Shown here: in pieces, positions 40,740-48,307 of the stretch
Layout: each line of letters begins with the position of its first letter
How positions within the stretch are numbered: the first letter of the stretch is position 1
DNA from: an uncultured Oscillospiraceae bacterium
GTDB taxonomy: Bacteria; Bacillota; Clostridia; Oscillospirales; Oscillospiraceae
Direction of reading: 5' to 3'
NCBI GenBank assembly: GCA_910578735.1
Contig: CAJTSQ010000009.1
Location: forward strand, 12,484-76,483
Length of the DNA stretch: 64,000 bases
Notes under the pieces: model-generated
The model's database searches: none
What the model was told of the DNA's origin: nothing
Seen by the model: only the letters and a program-made list of their open reading frames with translations
Position numbers and translations under genes: made by a program

Positions 40740-42034
40740 CGGTATCCTTTCTGCTTATTATGATGATCGTGCTGTTCCTGCTGCTGGTCATCTTCACCGG
40801 CATCCCCATCGCGGTGGCGCTGGGCCTGTCCTCCATTGCGGAGCTGGTGCTTCAGGGACAGGTGCCGCTGATGGTGGCGCCTCAGCGCATCTTTAACGGG
40901 GTAAACAGCGTAACCCTGATGGGCATCCCCTTCTTTATGCTGGTGGGCTCCATTATGGAGCGCAGCGGCATCACACAGAAGCTGATTGACTTTGCCAATG
41001 CCCTGGTGGGCTGGCTCCGGGGCGGACTGTGCTATGTGGGCGTGCTTACCGGCATCCTCATGGGCGGTATTTCCGGCTCTGCACCCGCCGATACCGCGGC
41101 CCTGAGCTCCATCATGGTCCCCAGTATGGAGCGCAGCGGCTATCCCAAGGAATTTTCCGCCGCCCTGATGGCCAGCTCCGGAACGCTGGGCATTATAATC
41201 CCGCCCAGCATGCCCATGATTGTTCTGGCCAGTATCACCGGTATTTCGGTAGGAAAGCTCTTTATGGGCGGCATTATCCCCGGAATTATGATCGGCGTTA
41301 CCTTTATGGCAATCTGCGGCATCGTCTGTCATGTGCGCGGCTACGATAAGGACAACGACAAACACTTTTCCTTGAGGCTGATTATGAGGACCCTGCCCCG
41401 TGCCATTCTGCCCATACTGGCCCCGGTAATCATCGTGGGCGGTATTCTCACCGGCGTTGTGACCGCAACGGAGTCCGCCATCACAGCGGTGGCCTACACG
41501 CTGATTCTCGGCCTGTTTGTCTACCGCACCATCTCCGTCAAAGACCTGCCCGAGCTGTTTGTGGAATCGGTAATTGGCGCTGCCAACGTCATGTTTATCA
41601 TTGGCACCTCCAGCCTCTTTGCGTGGATTTTGCAGAGCAACAATTTCCAGCAGGTGATTGAGAGCATGTTCGGCGGAGCGGTACATAACCAGCTGTGGGT
41701 TATGTTTGTGGTCAATGTGGTGTTTTTCATCGGCGGCTTCTTCCTGGAGGGCACCGCCATGCAGATCATGTTCATTCCAGTGCTCCAGCCCATTATTGAG
41801 CTGGCCGGCATTCATCCCATCGCCTTTGGCGTAACGGTTATCTGCAATATCGCCATCGGCAACTTGACCCCGCCGGTGGGTGTGTGCCTCTATGTGGCAG
41901 CCAATTCTGCCCGGGCCAAGGTGGACGGCATTATTCGGGAGATCATGCCCTTTGTCCTGATGGCCCTGGTTGATGTCGCCATTCTGGTCATATTCCCGCA
42001 GCTGATTACCTTTATTCCCGGTATGATGAAGTAA
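40736..42034 (+). CDS. TRAP transporter large membrane subunit, DctM family
   Basis: 432 residues with 12 or so membrane segments; the channel subunit of a sodium-driven TRAP importer. Family motifs include MGIPFFMLVGSIMERSGI, GGISGSAPADTAALSSIMVP and LGIIIPPSMPMIVLASITG, and near the end NLTPPVGVCLYVAA. The 4-bp overlap with the DctQ gene shows coupling. With DctP and DctQ this is a complete high-affinity importer, probably bringing in the substrate of the transketolase/aldehyde dehydrogenase enzymes. Confidence 0.94.
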   Translation: MTVSFLLIMMIVLFLLLVIFTGIPIAVALGLSSIAELVLQGQVPLMVAPQRIFNGVNSVTLMGIPFFMLVGSIMERSGITQKLIDFANALVGWLRGGLCYVGVLTGILMGGISGSAPADTAALSSIMVPSMERSGYPKEFSAALMASSGTLGIIIPPSMPMIVLASITGISVGKLFMGGIIPGIMIGVTFMAICGIVCHVRGYDKDNDKHFSLRLIMRTLPRAILPILAPVIIVGGILTGVVTATESAITAVAYTLILGLFVYRTISVKDLPELFVESVIGAANVMFIIGTSSLFAWILQSNNFQQVIESMFGGAVHNQLWVMFVVNVVFFIGGFFLEGTAMQIMFIPVLQPIIELAGIHPIAFGVTVICNIAIGNLTPPVGVCLYVAANSARAKVDGIIREIMPFVLMALVDVAILVIFPQLITFIPGMMK

Positions 42035-42068
42035 CAGGCTGAGAATAATTGGAAAGGGATGTATTGCA

Positions 42069-43001
42069 ATGCCGCTGAATTTAGTTGACCAGGTGATCCT
42101 GTGCGAGGTGGGCCCCCGCGATGGGCTCCAGAACGAAAAACACATATTGTCTACCGAGGAAAAGCTGGAGCTGATTGAAGGGGCTGCGGACGCCGGTTTT
42201 CCCGTGATTGAGGCGGGGTCCTTTTTCAGCCCCAAGGCAGTTCCCCAGATGGCGGATACCGACGAGGTGTTCCGCCGGCTCCGGCCCAAGGCGGGGGTGG
42301 AGTACCGCGCCCTGGCCGGCAACCTGAAGGGCGTGGAGCGGGCCGCCGCCTGCGGCTGCAAAAAGCTGAAGCTGAATGTATCCGCCAGTAAGGCCCACAA
42401 CCTGGCCAACCTGAACCGCACACCGGCGGAGACGGCGGCGGGGTTCCAGCCCTGCTCCCAGGCGGCCAGGGCCGCCGGAATGGAGGTATCCGGCTCCATC
42501 TCCATGGCGTTCGGCTCCCCCTGGGACCGGGAGATTCCCCTGTCCGATGTGCGGGAAATCGTGGACGCCTACCTCTGTGTGGGTATCCGGGAGATCTCAC
42601 TGTCCGACACCTCCGGCCAGGCAAACCCCGCTCAGGTGTTTCAGATGTGTACAGAGATGGCGGCAGCATATCCCCAGGTGACCTGGTGGCTCCACTTCCA
42701 CAACACCAGGGGGCTGGGCATTGCCAATATCCTGGCGGGGATGCAGGCCGGCTTTGCCCGGTATGACACCTCCTTTGCCGGGGTGGGCGGGTGCCCCTTT
42801 GTCCCCGGGGCCGCCGGCAATGTATCTACAGAGGACGTGGTGCATATGTGCGAGGAATCCGGTGTGGAGACGGGCATTGACCTGGACCGGGCCATGGAAC
42901 TGGGCCGCCGGCTGGTGCGTCTTGTGGGCCACCCGGCCAACAGCTATGTGCTCCAGGCAGGAAAGTCCAAGGACTTGATTCGAGAACTTCCGTCCAAATA
43001 G
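42069..43001 (+). CDS. Hydroxymethylglutaryl-CoA lyase-family enzyme
   Basis: 310 residues, an HMGL-like TIM barrel. It has the N-terminal EVGPRDGLQNEKHIL (divalent metal and catalytic Arg/Asp), the metal ligands in WWLHFHNTRGLG (HxH) and a Gly/Cys loop FAGVGGCPFVPGAAGN matching the active-site Cys of HMG-CoA lyases. It would cleave a 3-hydroxy-3-substituted acyl-CoA to acetyl-CoA plus a keto acid. In this operon it could act on the acyl-CoA produced by the upstream dehydrogenase. True HMG-CoA as substrate is possible but not shown. Confidence 0.85.
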   Translation: MPLNLVDQVILCEVGPRDGLQNEKHILSTEEKLELIEGAADAGFPVIEAGSFFSPKAVPQMADTDEVFRRLRPKAGVEYRALAGNLKGVERAAACGCKKLKLNVSASKAHNLANLNRTPAETAAGFQPCSQAARAAGMEVSGSISMAFGSPWDREIPLSDVREIVDAYLCVGIREISLSDTSGQANPAQVFQMCTEMAAAYPQVTWWLHFHNTRGLGIANILAGMQAGFARYDTSFAGVGGCPFVPGAAGNVSTEDVVHMCEESGVETGIDLDRAMELGRRLVRLVGHPANSYVLQAGKSKDLIRELPSK

Positions 43002-43030
43002 AGTGAACACAGCAGAGAGGGGAAGGGCAT

Positions 43031-43234
43031 GTGAAAAAATCAAACGTCAGGATTAAGCTGTCACCCAGGGCAAAGGCCCTGGCCGGTTGTGTGATTGGCG
43101 CGGCCGGGATCAGCGTGGGGCTGTTCTACATTCTTCCGCTTCATGAGACCCTTGGAACCTTGTGGACCATGGTCAGCGCCATGGTGACGGGAATTTTTTA
43201 CACCCGCCTGACACAGATGAAAAAAAAGAAATGA
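43031..43234 (+). CDS. Small membrane protein of unknown function
   Basis: 67 residues starting at a GTG with GAGGGGAAGG ahead. A basic N-terminus (KKSNVRIKLSPRAK) is followed by two membrane helices (AGCVIGAAGISVGLFYILPL and TLWTMVSAMVTGIFYT) and a lysine tail. It lies 29 bp after the lyase gene at the end of the TRAP operon. It could be an accessory of the transporter; I do not recognise it. Confidence 0.65.
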   Translation: MKKSNVRIKLSPRAKALAGCVIGAAGISVGLFYILPLHETLGTLWTMVSAMVTGIFYTRLTQMKKKK

Positions 43235-43571
43235 TATTCACCGGCATGTCCTTCCCTTTTACCAGGTAAGTGGCTCTGCTTCTGGATGCAGCAATTTTGA
43301 GAAATGATACAACATAGTTTTGCGGGGCGGCTTCCGGCCGCCTCGCTTGCGTTTATTTATGCTGAACACCATTGATAATGACACCATTCTCACCGCCGCT
43401 CCGGCGGACAATCCCCCGTTCAGGAGCCGTGCAATATCCTGGACAGCGGAGACGTGAGCGACACACCATCTCTTGGATAAAATCACTTGACTTAAAGCTT
43501 GCTTTAAGGATTAGAATAAAAGCAATCGGGGTGGGCGTTGGCCCCCCAATCTAAACTGGAGGGAATTGATT
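43235..43571. other. Intergenic region with one hairpin and a MerR-like promoter; no supported gene
   Basis: A 10-bp stem at 43322-43346 (GCGGGGCGGC arm, one G-U) may end the TRAP operon, though its T tract is weak. A 75-codon minus-strand frame covers 43259-43486, but it has no good ribosome site or recognisable motif. The promoter at 43487-43517 is described separately. Confidence 0.5.
43487..43517 (+). promoter_or_regulatory. MerR-type promoter with a 19-bp spacer and central dyad
   Basis: TTGACT (43487-43492), a 19-bp spacer and TAGAAT (43512-43517). The overlong spacer contains the perfect dyad CTTAAAG-CTTG-CTTTAAG (43491-43508). A dyad within a 19-bp spacer is the hallmark of promoters untwisted by MerR-family activators. 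No merR gene is in the window. Confidence 0.75.
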
Positions 43572-44306
43572 ATGGTAAAACAGACAGCGGGCCAGGATAG
43601 CCTTGGGGACTTCGCCCCCAAATTTGCGGAGTTGAACGACGACATACTATTCGGCGAGGTCTGGTCCCGGGAGGCCCAACTCTCGCTGAAAATGCGCTCT
43701 ATTCTCACCGTCTCCGCCCTGGTGAGCAAGGGACTGGTGGACAGCTCCTTCCAATTCCATGTGGTCAATGCCAAAAAGAACGGCGTCACCAAGGAGGAGA
43801 TGGCGGAAATTCTCACCCACCTGGCCTTCTATGCCGGCTGGCCCAACGCCTGGGCGGCCTTCCGTGTGGCGGTGGACGTCTACAAGGAGGACAACGGCGC
43901 CGACGGCGGGCTGTTTGGTCTGGGCGAGCCCAATACCGCCTACGCTCCATATTTCACCGGCAGCAGCTACCTGAACCCTCTCACCGACCCAGGTCAAACT
44001 ATTTTCCTGGCCAACGTGACATTTGAGCCGGGCTGCCGCAACAATTGGCATGTCCACCATGCCTCCAAGGACGGCGGGCAGATTTTGCTGTGCACCAACG
44101 GCCGGGGCTGGTATCAGGAGTGGAACCGGGAGGCCCGGGAGCTGTTCCCCGGCGATGTGGTGTTCATCCCCGCCGGCGTAAAGCACTGGCACGGCGCTGC
44201 CCGGGACAGTTGGTTCTCCCATGTGGCCTTCGAGGCCCCCGGCGAAGACTGCTCCAATGAGTGGCTGGAGCCGGTGGACGATGAGCAGTACGGCAAGCTC
44301 CGGTAA
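43572..44306 (+). CDS. Carboxymuconolactone decarboxylase-like/cupin fusion protein
   Basis: 244 residues in two domains. Residues about 30-110 form an AhpD/carboxymuconolactone decarboxylase-like helical domain (SLKMRSILTVSALVSKGLVD, EMAEILTHLAFYAGWPNAWA), but the CxxC redox pair of AhpD is absent. Residues about 140-235 form a cupin with metal-ligand candidates in NNWHVHHAS and PAGVKHWHGA. GGAGGG precedes the ATG at 43572. Such fusions are often annotated as oxidative- or electrophile-stress enzymes; the MerR-style promoter supports induction by a stress or small molecule. Function unproven. Confidence 0.85.
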   Translation: MVKQTAGQDSLGDFAPKFAELNDDILFGEVWSREAQLSLKMRSILTVSALVSKGLVDSSFQFHVVNAKKNGVTKEEMAEILTHLAFYAGWPNAWAAFRVAVDVYKEDNGADGGLFGLGEPNTAYAPYFTGSSYLNPLTDPGQTIFLANVTFEPGCRNNWHVHHASKDGGQILLCTNGRGWYQEWNREARELFPGDVVFIPAGVKHWHGAARDSWFSHVAFEAPGEDCSNEWLEPVDDEQYGKLR

Positions 44307-44373
44307 TCAACCAGGCTTTCCCGTGAAACAGCCGAGACAGCAACCGTCACGCTGGGTTGATATGACAAAAGTT

Positions 44374-44406
44374 TTGGGAGGAACTTCTTTACGAAGTTCC
44401 TCCCAA
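44374..44406. terminator. Terminator shared by the cupin gene and etfA
   Basis: TTGGGAGGAACTTC pairs perfectly with GAAGTTCCTCCCAA around a 5-nt loop. On the minus strand it is followed by AACTTTTG, 37 bp after the etfA stop. Confidence 0.85.
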
Positions 44407-44442
44407 TTATATCAGGCTTCTTTGCCTTACACTGATAATCCC

Positions 44443-45582
44443 TTACTTCGCGGCCTTGGCAGCCTTGATGGCCTCAATCAGCAGCGGGGTGACCTTGAAC
44501 AGGTCGCCGCAGATACCGTAGTCGGCGATCTCGAAGATGGGAGCGGTGTCGTTCTTGTTGACGGCGATGATGCACTCCGAGTCCTGCATACCGGCCTTGT
44601 GCTGGATAGCGCCGGAGATGCCCAGAGCGACGTAAATCTTGGGGTGGACGGTCTTGCCGGTCTGGCCCACCTGGTGGTCGGCGGACAGCCAGCCGGAGTC
44701 GATGGTGGCACGGGAGCCGCCCACGACGCCGCCGAGGACCTCAGCCAGCTCCTCAGCCAGCTTGATGCCGCCCTCCACGTCTTTGCTGATGCCGCGGCCC
44801 ACAGAGACAACCACGTCGGCGCCGATCAGGTCAACCAGCTTCTTGGCGGCCTTGACAACCTCCACAACCTCGGTCTGCATGTCGGCCTCGGTCAGCTCGA
44901 AGTTGGGCTTGATGATCTCGCAGGCGTCGGCCTTGGCCTGATCGAAGGCGGCCTTCTTCATCACGCCGGGGCGCACGGTGGCCATGGCGGGACGGAACCG
45001 GGGGCAGATGATGGAGGCCATCAGGTGGCCGCCAAAGGCGGGACGGGTCATCTTCAGGTCGCGGGACACATCATGCTTCTGGCCCAGCACCATGGCGTGG
45101 CTGGTGGCGTCGATGCGCTCGGGAGCCAGGGTGGAGTTCTCCTTCAGGAAGTCCTTGTAGATGCCCATATCCACGTCCAGGTGGGTGCAGTCGGCGCACA
45201 GGCCGGTGTGCAGGCGGGCGGCACACCGGGGGCCCAGGTCGCGGCCGATGTTGGTGGCGCCGATGAGCATGATCTCGGGCTTGTGCTCCTCAATCACGTC
45301 GCAGATGACCTTGGTATAGCCGTCGGTGGTGTAGTTCTTCAGCAGGGGGTGGTCGCAGACGTACACGCCGTCCGCGCCGTAGCCGCCCAGCTCCTTGGCG
45401 ATGCCCTCAATGCCCTCGCCCAGCAGGATGCCGTACAGCTTAGTGCCCAGCTCGTCGGCCAGCTTGCGGCCCTCGGAGATGAGCTCGTAGGAGGTGGGCA
45501 TCATGCTGCCCTGGCGCTGCTCGCAGAATACCCAGACTCCGCCCTTGAAGGCAGCGACATCGGAACTATTAAAAGTAGACAT
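44443..45582 (-). CDS. etfA: Electron transfer flavoprotein subunit alpha
   Basis: 379 residues. With EtfB it forms the flavoprotein that, bound to butyryl-CoA dehydrogenase, can bifurcate electrons from NADH to crotonyl-CoA and ferredoxin. The N-terminal domain contains LIGATNIGRDLGPRCAARL. The C-terminal FAD domain has VSVGRGI, GGSRATIDSGWL, GQTGKTVHPKIYVALGISGA and ECIIAVNKNDTAPIFEIADYG. Third gene of bcd-etfB-etfA, 18 bp after etfB. Confidence 0.95.
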   Translation of the reverse strand: MSTFNSSDVAAFKGGVWVFCEQRQGSMMPTSYELISEGRKLADELGTKLYGILLGEGIEGIAKELGGYGADGVYVCDHPLLKNYTTDGYTKVICDVIEEHKPEIMLIGATNIGRDLGPRCAARLHTGLCADCTHLDVDMGIYKDFLKENSTLAPERIDATSHAMVLGQKHDVSRDLKMTRPAFGGHLMASIICPRFRPAMATVRPGVMKKAAFDQAKADACEIIKPNFELTEADMQTEVVEVVKAAKKLVDLIGADVVVSVGRGISKDVEGGIKLAEELAEVLGGVVGGSRATIDSGWLSADHQVGQTGKTVHPKIYVALGISGAIQHKAGMQDSECIIAVNKNDTAPIFEIADYGICGDLFKVTPLLIEAIKAAKAAK

Positions 45583-45600
45583 ATTCTTCTATCTCCCTTC

Positions 45601-46401
45601 TCAGATCATATGCTTGGCGGCCAGGATGCCGGCCAGCTTGTCGCAGGTGGCCTTATCGGCGCCCTCCAGCATCATGCCGGCGCCCTTCTGGGGAGGAGTG
45701 AAGGAGGTCAGGATGTTGGTGGGGGAACCGCTCAGGCCGATGGTGTCCTTATCGATGAAGGGATGATCCTTCAGGGTGTTGTAGTCGAAAATCTCATAGG
45801 GCTTGGAATAGCACTCATAGATGCCGCCCACGCTCATGTAGCGGGGGGTGTTCAGCTCCTTGATGCAGGTGATGAGGCAGGGGGTCTTCACCTTGATGGT
45901 CATGTAGCCGTCCTCCAGCATACGCTTGACGGTGATGGTGTCGCCCTCCTTGGTGATCTCGGCGGCGTAGGACACCTGGGGCAGGCCCAGCTTCTCGGCG
46001 ATCTGGGGGCCAACCTGGGCGGTGTCGCCGTCGATGGCCTGACGGCCGCACATGACGATGTCGTCCTTGTCAACGCCGATCTTATCGATGGCGGCGGCCA
46101 GGATCTGAGAGGTGGCGTAAGTATCGGAGCCGCCGAACTCACGGGCGGACACCAGAATGGCGCGGTCCACGCCCCGGGCCATGACCTCGCGGAGCATACC
46201 CTCGGCGGGCGGGGGGCCCATGGAGACCACGATCACCTCGGCGCCGGTCTGCTCCTTCAGGACCAGGGCGGCCTCAACGGCGTTCAGGTCGTCGGGGTTG
46301 GTGATGGCGGCCATGGAGGCCCGGTTCAGGGTACCATCGGGGTTGACGGCCACCTTACCGGAGGTATCGGGGACCTGCTTGACACATACAATGATTTTCA
46401 T
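45601..46401 (-). CDS. etfB: Electron transfer flavoprotein subunit beta
   Basis: 266 residues. AMP/flavin-binding partner of EtfA. Motifs: IVCVKQVPDTSGKVAVNPDGTL at the N-terminus, NPDDLNAVEAALVLKE, and the adenosine-binding CGRQAIDGDTAQVGPQIAEKLG. It begins 18 bp after bcd with AGGAGG before its ATG. Part of the butyrate-forming electron-transfer operon. Confidence 0.95.
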   Translation of the reverse strand: MKIIVCVKQVPDTSGKVAVNPDGTLNRASMAAITNPDDLNAVEAALVLKEQTGAEVIVVSMGPPPAEGMLREVMARGVDRAILVSAREFGGSDTYATSQILAAAIDKIGVDKDDIVMCGRQAIDGDTAQVGPQIAEKLGLPQVSYAAEITKEGDTITVKRMLEDGYMTIKVKTPCLITCIKELNTPRYMSVGGIYECYSKPYEIFDYNTLKDHPFIDKDTIGLSGSPTNILTSFTPPQKGAGMMLEGADKATCDKLAGILAAKHMI

Positions 46402-46419
46402 TTTGATCTGCCTCCTATC

Positions 46420-47562
46420 TTATTTCACGCCCATGTACTTGGCAATGACCATCCGCTGGACCTCGGAAGTGCCCTCATAGATCTCGGTGATCTTGGCGTC
46501 GCGCATCATGCGCTCCACAGGGTACTCACGGGTGTAGCCGTAGCCGCCGAACAGCTGGACGGCGCGGCGGGTCACGTCGGAGGCGGTCTCAGCGGCGAAG
46601 AGCTTGGCCATGGAGGCCTCCTTGCTGTAGTCGCCGTGCTCCTGCTTTTTCAGGGCGGCGGCGTAGACCAGGTGCTGCGCGGCCTGGGTGCGGCACTCCA
46701 TGTCGGCCAGCTGGAACTGGGTGTTCTGCATCTGGCTCAGGCGCATCTTGAACTGCACGCGCTCCTGGGTATACTTGACGGCCTCCTGAATGGCGCCCTC
46801 GGCCAGGCCCAGGGCCTGGGAGGCGATGCCGATACGGCCGCCGTCCAGCGTCCGCATGGCGATCTTGAAGCCGCCGCCCTCTTTGCCCAGCAGGTTCTCC
46901 TTGGGGACAATGCAGTCCTCAAAGATCAGGTCACAGGTGGAGGAGCCGCGGATGCCCATCTTCTTCTCGTGCTTGCCGGTGGAGAAGCCGGGGAAGGATT
47001 TTTCCACGATGAAGGCGGAGATGCCCCGGTTGCCCTTGGACTTGTCGGTCATGGCGAAGACCACGAAGGTGTCGGCCACGTTGCCGTTGGTGATGAAGCA
47101 CTTGGTGCCGTTAAGTACATAGTGGTCGCCCTCCAGAACGGCGGTGGTCTGCTGGCCGGAGGCGTCGGTGCCGGCGCCGGGCTCGGTGAGGCCAAAGGCG
47201 CCGATCTTCTTGCCGGAGCACAGGTCGGGCAGATACTTCTTCTTCTGCTCCTCGGTGCCGTGCTCAAAGATGGGGGCGCAGCACAAAGAGGTGTGAGCGG
47301 ACACGATGACGGCGGTGGTGCCGCACACCTTGGCCAGCTCCTCCACGCACATGGCGTAGCTCAGTACGTCGCCGCCGGCGCCGCCGTACTCCTTGGGGAA
47401 GTAGATGCCCATCATGCCCAGCTTGGCCATCTTCTCCACGGTTTCCATGGGGAAGCGCTCCTCCTCGTCGATCTCCTCGGCCAAAGGCTTGACCTCGGTC
47501 TCGGCGAACTCGCGGTACATCTTGCGGACCATCTCTTGCTCTTTAGACAGGTGAAAATCCAT
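46420..47562 (-). CDS. bcd: Acyl-CoA dehydrogenase, probably butyryl-CoA dehydrogenase
   Basis: 380 residues. FAD enzyme that reduces crotonyl-CoA to butyryl-CoA in fermentation. It has CSGKKIGAFGLTEPGAGTDA (substrate/FAD loop), KCFITNGNVADTFVVFA, RVQFKMRLSQMQNTQF, QLFGGYGYTREYP and the catalytic-base region KITEIYEGTSEVQRMVI. The adjacent etfBA genes favour butyryl-CoA dehydrogenase over a beta-oxidation role. AGGAGG precedes the ATG at 47562. Its leader contains a Rex-like site and its promoter is at 47716-47744. Confidence 0.93.
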   Translation of the reverse strand: MDFHLSKEQEMVRKMYREFAETEVKPLAEEIDEEERFPMETVEKMAKLGMMGIYFPKEYGGAGGDVLSYAMCVEELAKVCGTTAVIVSAHTSLCCAPIFEHGTEEQKKKYLPDLCSGKKIGAFGLTEPGAGTDASGQQTTAVLEGDHYVLNGTKCFITNGNVADTFVVFAMTDKSKGNRGISAFIVEKSFPGFSTGKHEKKMGIRGSSTCDLIFEDCIVPKENLLGKEGGGFKIAMRTLDGGRIGIASQALGLAEGAIQEAVKYTQERVQFKMRLSQMQNTQFQLADMECRTQAAQHLVYAAALKKQEHGDYSKEASMAKLFAAETASDVTRRAVQLFGGYGYTREYPVERMMRDAKITEIYEGTSEVQRMVIAKYMGVK

Positions 47563-47610
47563 TTTGCAGTCCTCCTAGTTTGAATTCCCGGCCTTGATTG
47601 CTTCCATTGT

Positions 47611-47628
47611 TTGTTAGATTTTTAACAA
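47611..47628. promoter_or_regulatory. Rex-like redox operator upstream of bcd-etfBA
   Basis: TTGTTAG-ATTT-TTAACAA matches the clostridial Rex consensus TTGTTAA-N4-TTAACAA at 13 of 14 defined bases. It is the core of a longer perfect dyad with 10-bp arms TTGTTTGTTA/TAACAAACAA (47607-47632). Rex represses fermentative genes when NADH/NAD is low. It lies 49 bp before the bcd start. Confidence 0.7.
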
Positions 47629-47715
47629 ACAAAAATCGAAAAAAGAGCAACACGGGCCTGCCCCGGCGTTGCATGGTCTATCAAGGTCGGCATATGGGAT
47701 GCCTTAACCATAGAA

Positions 47716-47744
47716 ATTATATCGGGTTTTGTCCCCTAAAGCAA
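47716..47744 (-). promoter_or_regulatory. Promoter of bcd-etfBA
   Basis: On the minus strand TTGCTT (47739-47744), 17-bp spacer and a perfect TATAAT (47716-47721). The start would be near 47709, so the Rex-like dyad falls in the leader, where it could block elongation. Confidence 0.7.
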
Positions 47745-48051
47745 GAGGGGCGGCCCTGATAAAATAGACAGTTTTTATCCATTATGTTTGTGCAAAAAAA
47801 CGAAAAAGATAAAATACCCTATTTTTTCCGCCCTGCTATTGACAGTAAAGTCTCTTGATCGTGTTAAAGTAAGGCCATAGGGGTGGCCTGTACACCAGAA
47901 GACAACCATCGACTGTCAGACCCGCTTTTCCGGCTACGATACCTTTGGGGACGACGGACTGCTGGCGCAGCAGTGGGAGGGCCGGTCCTATTATGCGGAG
48001 TGTACCATGCGGAATTTTATGTGCATCCAACCAAGAAAACTTTAACAAAAT
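47745..48051. other. Intergenic stretch with a fragmentary plus-strand coding-like segment and an inverted repeat
   Basis: No complete gene is supported. A plus-strand frame of about 45 codons (stop at about 48045) reads HQKTTIDCQTRF..., then LLAQQWEGRSYYAECTMRN, with codon use like a real gene but no good start, so it may be a gene remnant. AGGGGTGGCCTGT at about 47879-47891 is perfectly complementary to ACAGGCCACCCCT at about 48055-48067 within the tRNA terminator. Confidence 0.4.
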
Positions 48052-48084
48052 AAGACAGGCCACCCCTTTGGCGGCCTGTCTTGT
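48052..48084. terminator. Terminator hairpin downstream of tRNA-Ser
   Basis: On the minus strand AAGACAGGCC...GGCCTGTCTT (10-bp stem, 11-nt loop) is followed by ATTTTGTT, directly after the tRNA 3' end. Confidence 0.75.
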
Positions 48085-48087
48085 TAA

Positions 48088-48177
48088 TGGCGCAGTAGGA
48101 GGGATTCGAACCCTCGAGCCCTTATCAGGCTACACGATTTCCAGTCGTGCTCGTTATGACCACTTCGATACTACTGC
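48088..48177 (-). tRNA. tRNA-Ser (anticodon GGA)
   Basis: 90 nt including an encoded CCA. Acceptor stem GCAGTAG/CTACTGC, discriminator G, D arm TCG/CGA, anticodon stem CACGA/TCGTG with loop CTGGAAA (anticodon GGA, reading UCC and UCU), a long class II variable arm (AGCC/GGGCT) and T arm GAGGG-TTCGAAT-CCCTC. All stems pair. Confidence 0.97.
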
Positions 48178-48183
48178 ATTTGT

Positions 48184-48212
48184 GGTGCTGTCTTAATCTG
48201 AGAGACAGCACC
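48184..48212 (-). promoter_or_regulatory. Perfect hairpin forming the tRNA-Ser precursor leader
   Basis: GGTGCTGTCT pairs with AGACAGCACC (10 bp, 9-nt loop) between the promoter and the mature tRNA. With a start near 48210 the whole 5' leader is this hairpin, perhaps shaping RNase P processing. Confidence 0.55.
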
Positions 48213-48216
48213 ATGT

Positions 48217-48244
48217 ATTATACCAGCTTTTCGCCGGGAGTCAA
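48217..48244 (-). promoter_or_regulatory. tRNA-Ser promoter
   Basis: On the minus strand TTGACT (48239-48244), 16-bp spacer and a perfect TATAAT (48217-48222). Confidence 0.75.
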
Positions 48245-48307
48245 GCCCTTTTTCGGAAAAAATCCTGTTCCGGCGAAAAATTTTTCCGGCCCGCAGAGCG
48301 GAGCGGT

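Noticed and set aside
31053..43234. Naming the island a sulfoquinovose (sulfo-TK) pathway
   Set aside because: Split transketolases, an aldehyde dehydrogenase and a TRAP importer fit loosely, but no sulfoquinovosidase, sulfo-sugar isomerase or sulfoacetate-CoA ligase is present, and the HMGL-like and racemase-like genes do not belong to it.
43259..43486. 75-codon minus-strand frame
   Set aside because: No Shine-Dalgarno, no recognisable domain, basic low-complexity centre. Possibly decayed sequence, but not supportable as a gene.
44221..47583. 1120-codon plus-strand frame opposite bcd-etfBA
   Set aside because: Leu/Gly/His-rich shadow translation; the minus strand encodes three complete, well-known proteins here.
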